A DNA stretch of 7,209 nt from an uncultured Eubacteriales bacterium (GTDB taxonomy: Bacteria > Bacillota > Clostridia > Peptostreptococcales > Anaerovoracaceae), in NCBI GenBank assembly GCA_900551415.1, contig URWB01000112.1, forward strand, positions 1 through 7,209, read 5' to 3'. Each line of letters starts with the position of its first letter. Position 1 is the stretch's first letter. The position numbers were made by a program, and so were the translations under genes. Below the pieces are notes generated by a model. That model made no database searches. It was given only the letters and a program-made list of their open reading frames with translations, and had not been told where the DNA came from. This document shows positions 5,481 to 7,209 of the stretch, piece after piece.

Positions 5481-5568
5481 GGCTCAAGAACCGTGTAATC
5501 CTTCATTTCCCCTCAAATTCTCTCTTGAAGGGATGTTCATTTTTATCGTTTTGCGGTAAGCTTGAGCC
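5481..5568. repeat. Nested inverted repeats upstream of the XRE gene
   Basis: GGCTCAAG (5481-5488) and CTTGAGCC (5561-5568) are perfect 8-bp inverted repeats. Inside them CCTTCA (5500-5505) and TGAAGG (5526-5531) form a second pair. They lie in the 168-nt gap before the regulator at 5596. They might be operator half-sites or leader RNA structure. No convincing promoter was found in this gap. Confidence 0.25.
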
Positions 5569-5595
5569 GTTCCAGAATACAGGAGGCGCATTTTG

Positions 5596-6060
5596 ATGAA
5601 CCAGGCGAACATCGGAAGCTACATCGCGCGCAAGCGCAGGGAAAAGAATCTGACGCAGGAACAGCTGGCGGAGCGGCTGGGCGTGTCCAACAAGACCATC
5701 TCCAAATGGGAAAACGGCAAGTGTATGCCGGATTACAGCGTAATCGAGGCGCTCTGTCAGGCGCTGTCCATAACGCTGCCCGAGCGGATGGACGGCGAGG
5801 ACGCGGCGGAGGACAGCGTGCGGGTCTATGACGACGCGCAGATTCTCGATCTGCTGCAGCGCATGCAGGAGCTGGAAAAGCAGAAGGGCGTGCTCTACGG
5901 TCTGATACTGATCGTGCTCGGAATCGCCTGCTGCGCGCTTTCTGCGTCTACCGGCGGCTCTGACGTGCCGGACTTCGTATCTGGGCTGCTGATGGGGCTG
6001 TCCATCGTGGAAATGCTTGCGGGCATTGCGGTCATCGGCAAAAAACTTCTCCGAGGATAA
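5596..6060 (+). CDS. XRE-family regulator with two C-terminal membrane helices
   Basis: 154 residues. Residues about 6-60 are a Cro/C1-type helix-turn-helix: IGSYIARKRREKNLTQEQLAERLGV followed by the recognition helix SNKTISKWENGKCMPD. A short acidic linker (66-82) and an amphipathic stretch (83-97) lead to two hydrophobic helices at about 98-116 and 127-147, so the DNA-binding domain is probably tethered to the inner face of the membrane. This layout is common in Firmicutes, often beside membrane-protein genes that the regulator may control. Here it precedes DUF975 and DUF1003-like genes. ATG 5596 has AGGAGG 9 nt upstream; an in-frame TTG at 5593 is less likely. The signal it senses is unknown. 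Confidence 0.9.
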   Translation: MNQANIGSYIARKRREKNLTQEQLAERLGVSNKTISKWENGKCMPDYSVIEALCQALSITLPERMDGEDAAEDSVRVYDDAQILDLLQRMQELEKQKGVLYGLILIVLGIACCALSASTGGSDVPDFVSGLLMGLSIVEMLAGIAVIGKKLLRG

Positions 6061-6083
6061 CGCGCCGCCACTCGCCGGTTTGC

Positions 6084-6112
6084 TTGAAAAGATAACGATG
6101 GGCTGGTATAAT
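6084..6112 (+). promoter_or_regulatory. Sigma-A-type promoter for the DUF975 operon
   Basis: TTGAAA (6084-6089) and a perfect TATAAT (6107-6112) are separated by 17 nt. Predicted start is near 6119, leaving a leader of about 54 nt before ATG 6173. The DUF975 gene can therefore be transcribed independently of the XRE gene upstream. Confidence 0.8.
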
Positions 6113-6172
6113 AAAATCAGTCCGGCATATCGAGACTGTTTCACACGCAAAGAACATGGAAGGATGATTTTA

Positions 6173-6946
6173 ATGTATCTGTCGCGTCATTTCCGCTCCA
6201 TTGCCCGCAAAGCGCTCCGCGGCTTCTGGGCGCTCACCATCGGCGTAACGCTGATCGCCGTGCTGCTGGGCGGCGGGGTAGATTTCGCATCCGGCAGTGC
6301 CTCTGGAGGGCGCATAACCCACAGTGATCGGGATTCCGGCGAATACTACAGCGTCTATATCGAGGAATCAGGCTTCAGCATGTCGCGCACCTTTCTAAAC
6401 ACCCCGGCGATTTCCCGTGCGCTGGCCGTGATTGTGCCGGTCGTCACAGCTCTGGCGGTAATTCAGCTGCTGATCGGCGGCACGATCGAGCTGGGGTTGA
6501 AGCGCTACAACCTCGACCTGCTCACCCGTGAAAACCCGCCCGCCTTCGCCACGCTGTTTTCCCGCTTCAGCATCTGGGGGCGAGCATTCGGCCTGCGGCT
6601 GGTGACCTCGCTGCTGACCTTTCTGTGGTCGCTGCTGTTCATTGTCCCAGGCATTATCGCAAGCTATCGCTATGCGCTTGCACCCTACCTGATGGCTGAG
6701 AACCCGGATATGGGCGTGATGGAGGCCATTGCCCGCTCCAAGGAGCTGATGAACGGCAGCAAGTGGCGGCTGTTCTGCCTGCAGCTGAGCTTCATCGGTT
6801 GGAACCTGCTGTGCGTGCTGACGCTGGGCATTGGGTATCTTTGGCTCACGCCCTATCAGAACGCTGCCGAGGCCGCCTTTTATCTCGAGGTGACCGGCCG
6901 CGCGGACGCGATGCCCCGGCCTGATCTGACCGCAGACGCGGAATAA
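6173..6946 (+). CDS. DUF975-family integral membrane protein
   Basis: 257 residues, of unknown biochemical function. Family features are clear: an N-terminal ALRGFWALTIGVTLIAVLLGG (about 14-34) starting the first membrane helix, IGGTIELGLKRY (101-112), LLFIVPGIIASYRYALAPYLMAENP (154-178), the motif EAIARSKELMNGSKW (184-198), and LSFIGWNLLCVLTLGIGYLWLTPY (205-228) before AAFY. About five to six membrane helices are predicted by eye. A loop at about 36-75 rich in Ser, Asp and Glu probably lies on one side of the membrane. ATG 6173 has AAGGA 8 nt upstream and a near-consensus promoter further up; the frame extends back to 6017 but overlaps the XRE gene and lacks a better start (ATG 6164 sits on the ribosome binding site). 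It is followed 22 nt later by the DUF1003-like gene. Confidence 0.9.
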   Translation: MYLSRHFRSIARKALRGFWALTIGVTLIAVLLGGGVDFASGSASGGRITHSDRDSGEYYSVYIEESGFSMSRTFLNTPAISRALAVIVPVVTALAVIQLLIGGTIELGLKRYNLDLLTRENPPAFATLFSRFSIWGRAFGLRLVTSLLTFLWSLLFIVPGIIASYRYALAPYLMAENPDMGVMEAIARSKELMNGSKWRLFCLQLSFIGWNLLCVLTLGIGYLWLTPYQNAAEAAFYLEVTGRADAMPRPDLTADAE

Positions 6947-6968
6947 ACCGTAAAGGACGGAGAAAACC

Positions 6969-7209
6969 ATGAAGGAAAATCGAAAGCTGCTCAAGGAAGT
7001 GCTTCGAGATATTCAGAAGGACATGACGGACGAGGAGGTACTGGCGCTGCTGGCAGACAGTCGTGTGTCGGTCAATCCCTCCGAGGAAAAGGAAAAGTAC
7101 ACCCTCGGCCAGCGGGCGGCGGACGCGATCGCCAAGTTCGCCGGCAGCTGGGCGTTCATCTTCTCGTTCACCGGCGGGCTGGTGCTGTGGATGGTCATCA
7201 ACACGGTGC
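6969..7209 (+). CDS. DUF1003-like membrane protein, N-terminal part (runs off the window)
   Basis: Only the first 80 codons are present. A charged N-terminal region (MKENRKLLKEVLRDIQKDM, then EEVLALL) is followed by YTLGQRAADAIAKFAGSWAF (44-63) and a first membrane helix IFSFTGGLVLWMVINTV. The GQRxAD-x-IAxFxGSWxFI pattern directly before a helix ending LWMxxN is characteristic of DUF1003 (COG4420) proteins, which have two membrane helices and an unknown function. ATG 6969 has GGAG about 6 nt upstream. With only 22 nt after the DUF975 stop and no terminator between, the two genes are very likely co-transcribed. Confidence 0.85.
   Translation, partial: MKENRKLLKEVLRDIQKDMTDEEVLALLADSRVSVNPSEEKEKYTLGQRAADAIAKFAGSWAFIFSFTGGLVLWMVINTV

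Noticed and set aside
5453..5596. 47-codon frame whose TGA overlaps the XRE start as TGATG
   Set aside because: The overlap is suggestive of coupling, but there is no ribosome binding site before ATG 5453, no recognisable motif, and the XRE gene has its own AGGAGG.
6395..6994. Minus-strand open frame opposite the DUF975 gene
   Set aside because: Gln/His/Arg-rich shadow of a clear membrane-protein gene.

Overview
The window looks like chromosomal DNA of a moderately GC-rich Firmicute of the class Clostridia, probably gut-associated. This rests on AGGAGG-type ribosome binding sites, sigma-A-like promoters, and a gene set typical of clostridial genomes (PucR regulator, DUF308/HdeD-like and DUF975 membrane proteins, XRE regulator with C-terminal membrane helices). 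The genus cannot be read from the sequence. I see no phage, transposase, CRISPR, rRNA or tRNA signal.

Left end (1-353): no convincing gene. It holds a minus-strand terminator for the PucR gene and a cluster of GGGTGCA repeats. A PucR-family regulator follows on the minus strand (354-1568). It is divergent from a plus-strand operon of a 62-codon unknown protein, a protein related to acetolactate decarboxylase whose three zinc-binding histidines are all replaced, and an HdeD-like six-helix membrane protein. The two units share a compact control region (about 1589-1670). Their promoters overlap, and their -10 boxes lie in the two arms of a perfect 9-bp inverted repeat. This is the most interesting part of the window: a likely regulator facing a probably repurposed, non-catalytic enzyme fold.

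Middle (3171-5427): an Hsp20 small heat-shock protein with a strong terminator; a decayed and truncated amidohydrolase-like gene carrying three apparent single-base deletions; a small glycine-rich membrane protein fused at DNA level to the end of that remnant; a membrane protein with two 4Fe-4S clusters (NapH/YccM type), which overlaps the small gene; and a cysteine-rich 94-residue protein of unknown function.

Right end (5428-7209): an XRE regulator with two C-terminal membrane helices, then a sigma-A promoter that drives a DUF975 membrane protein and a DUF1003-like membrane protein cut off by the window edge. The theme here is membrane or envelope functions of unknown role, possibly controlled by the membrane-tethered XRE protein.
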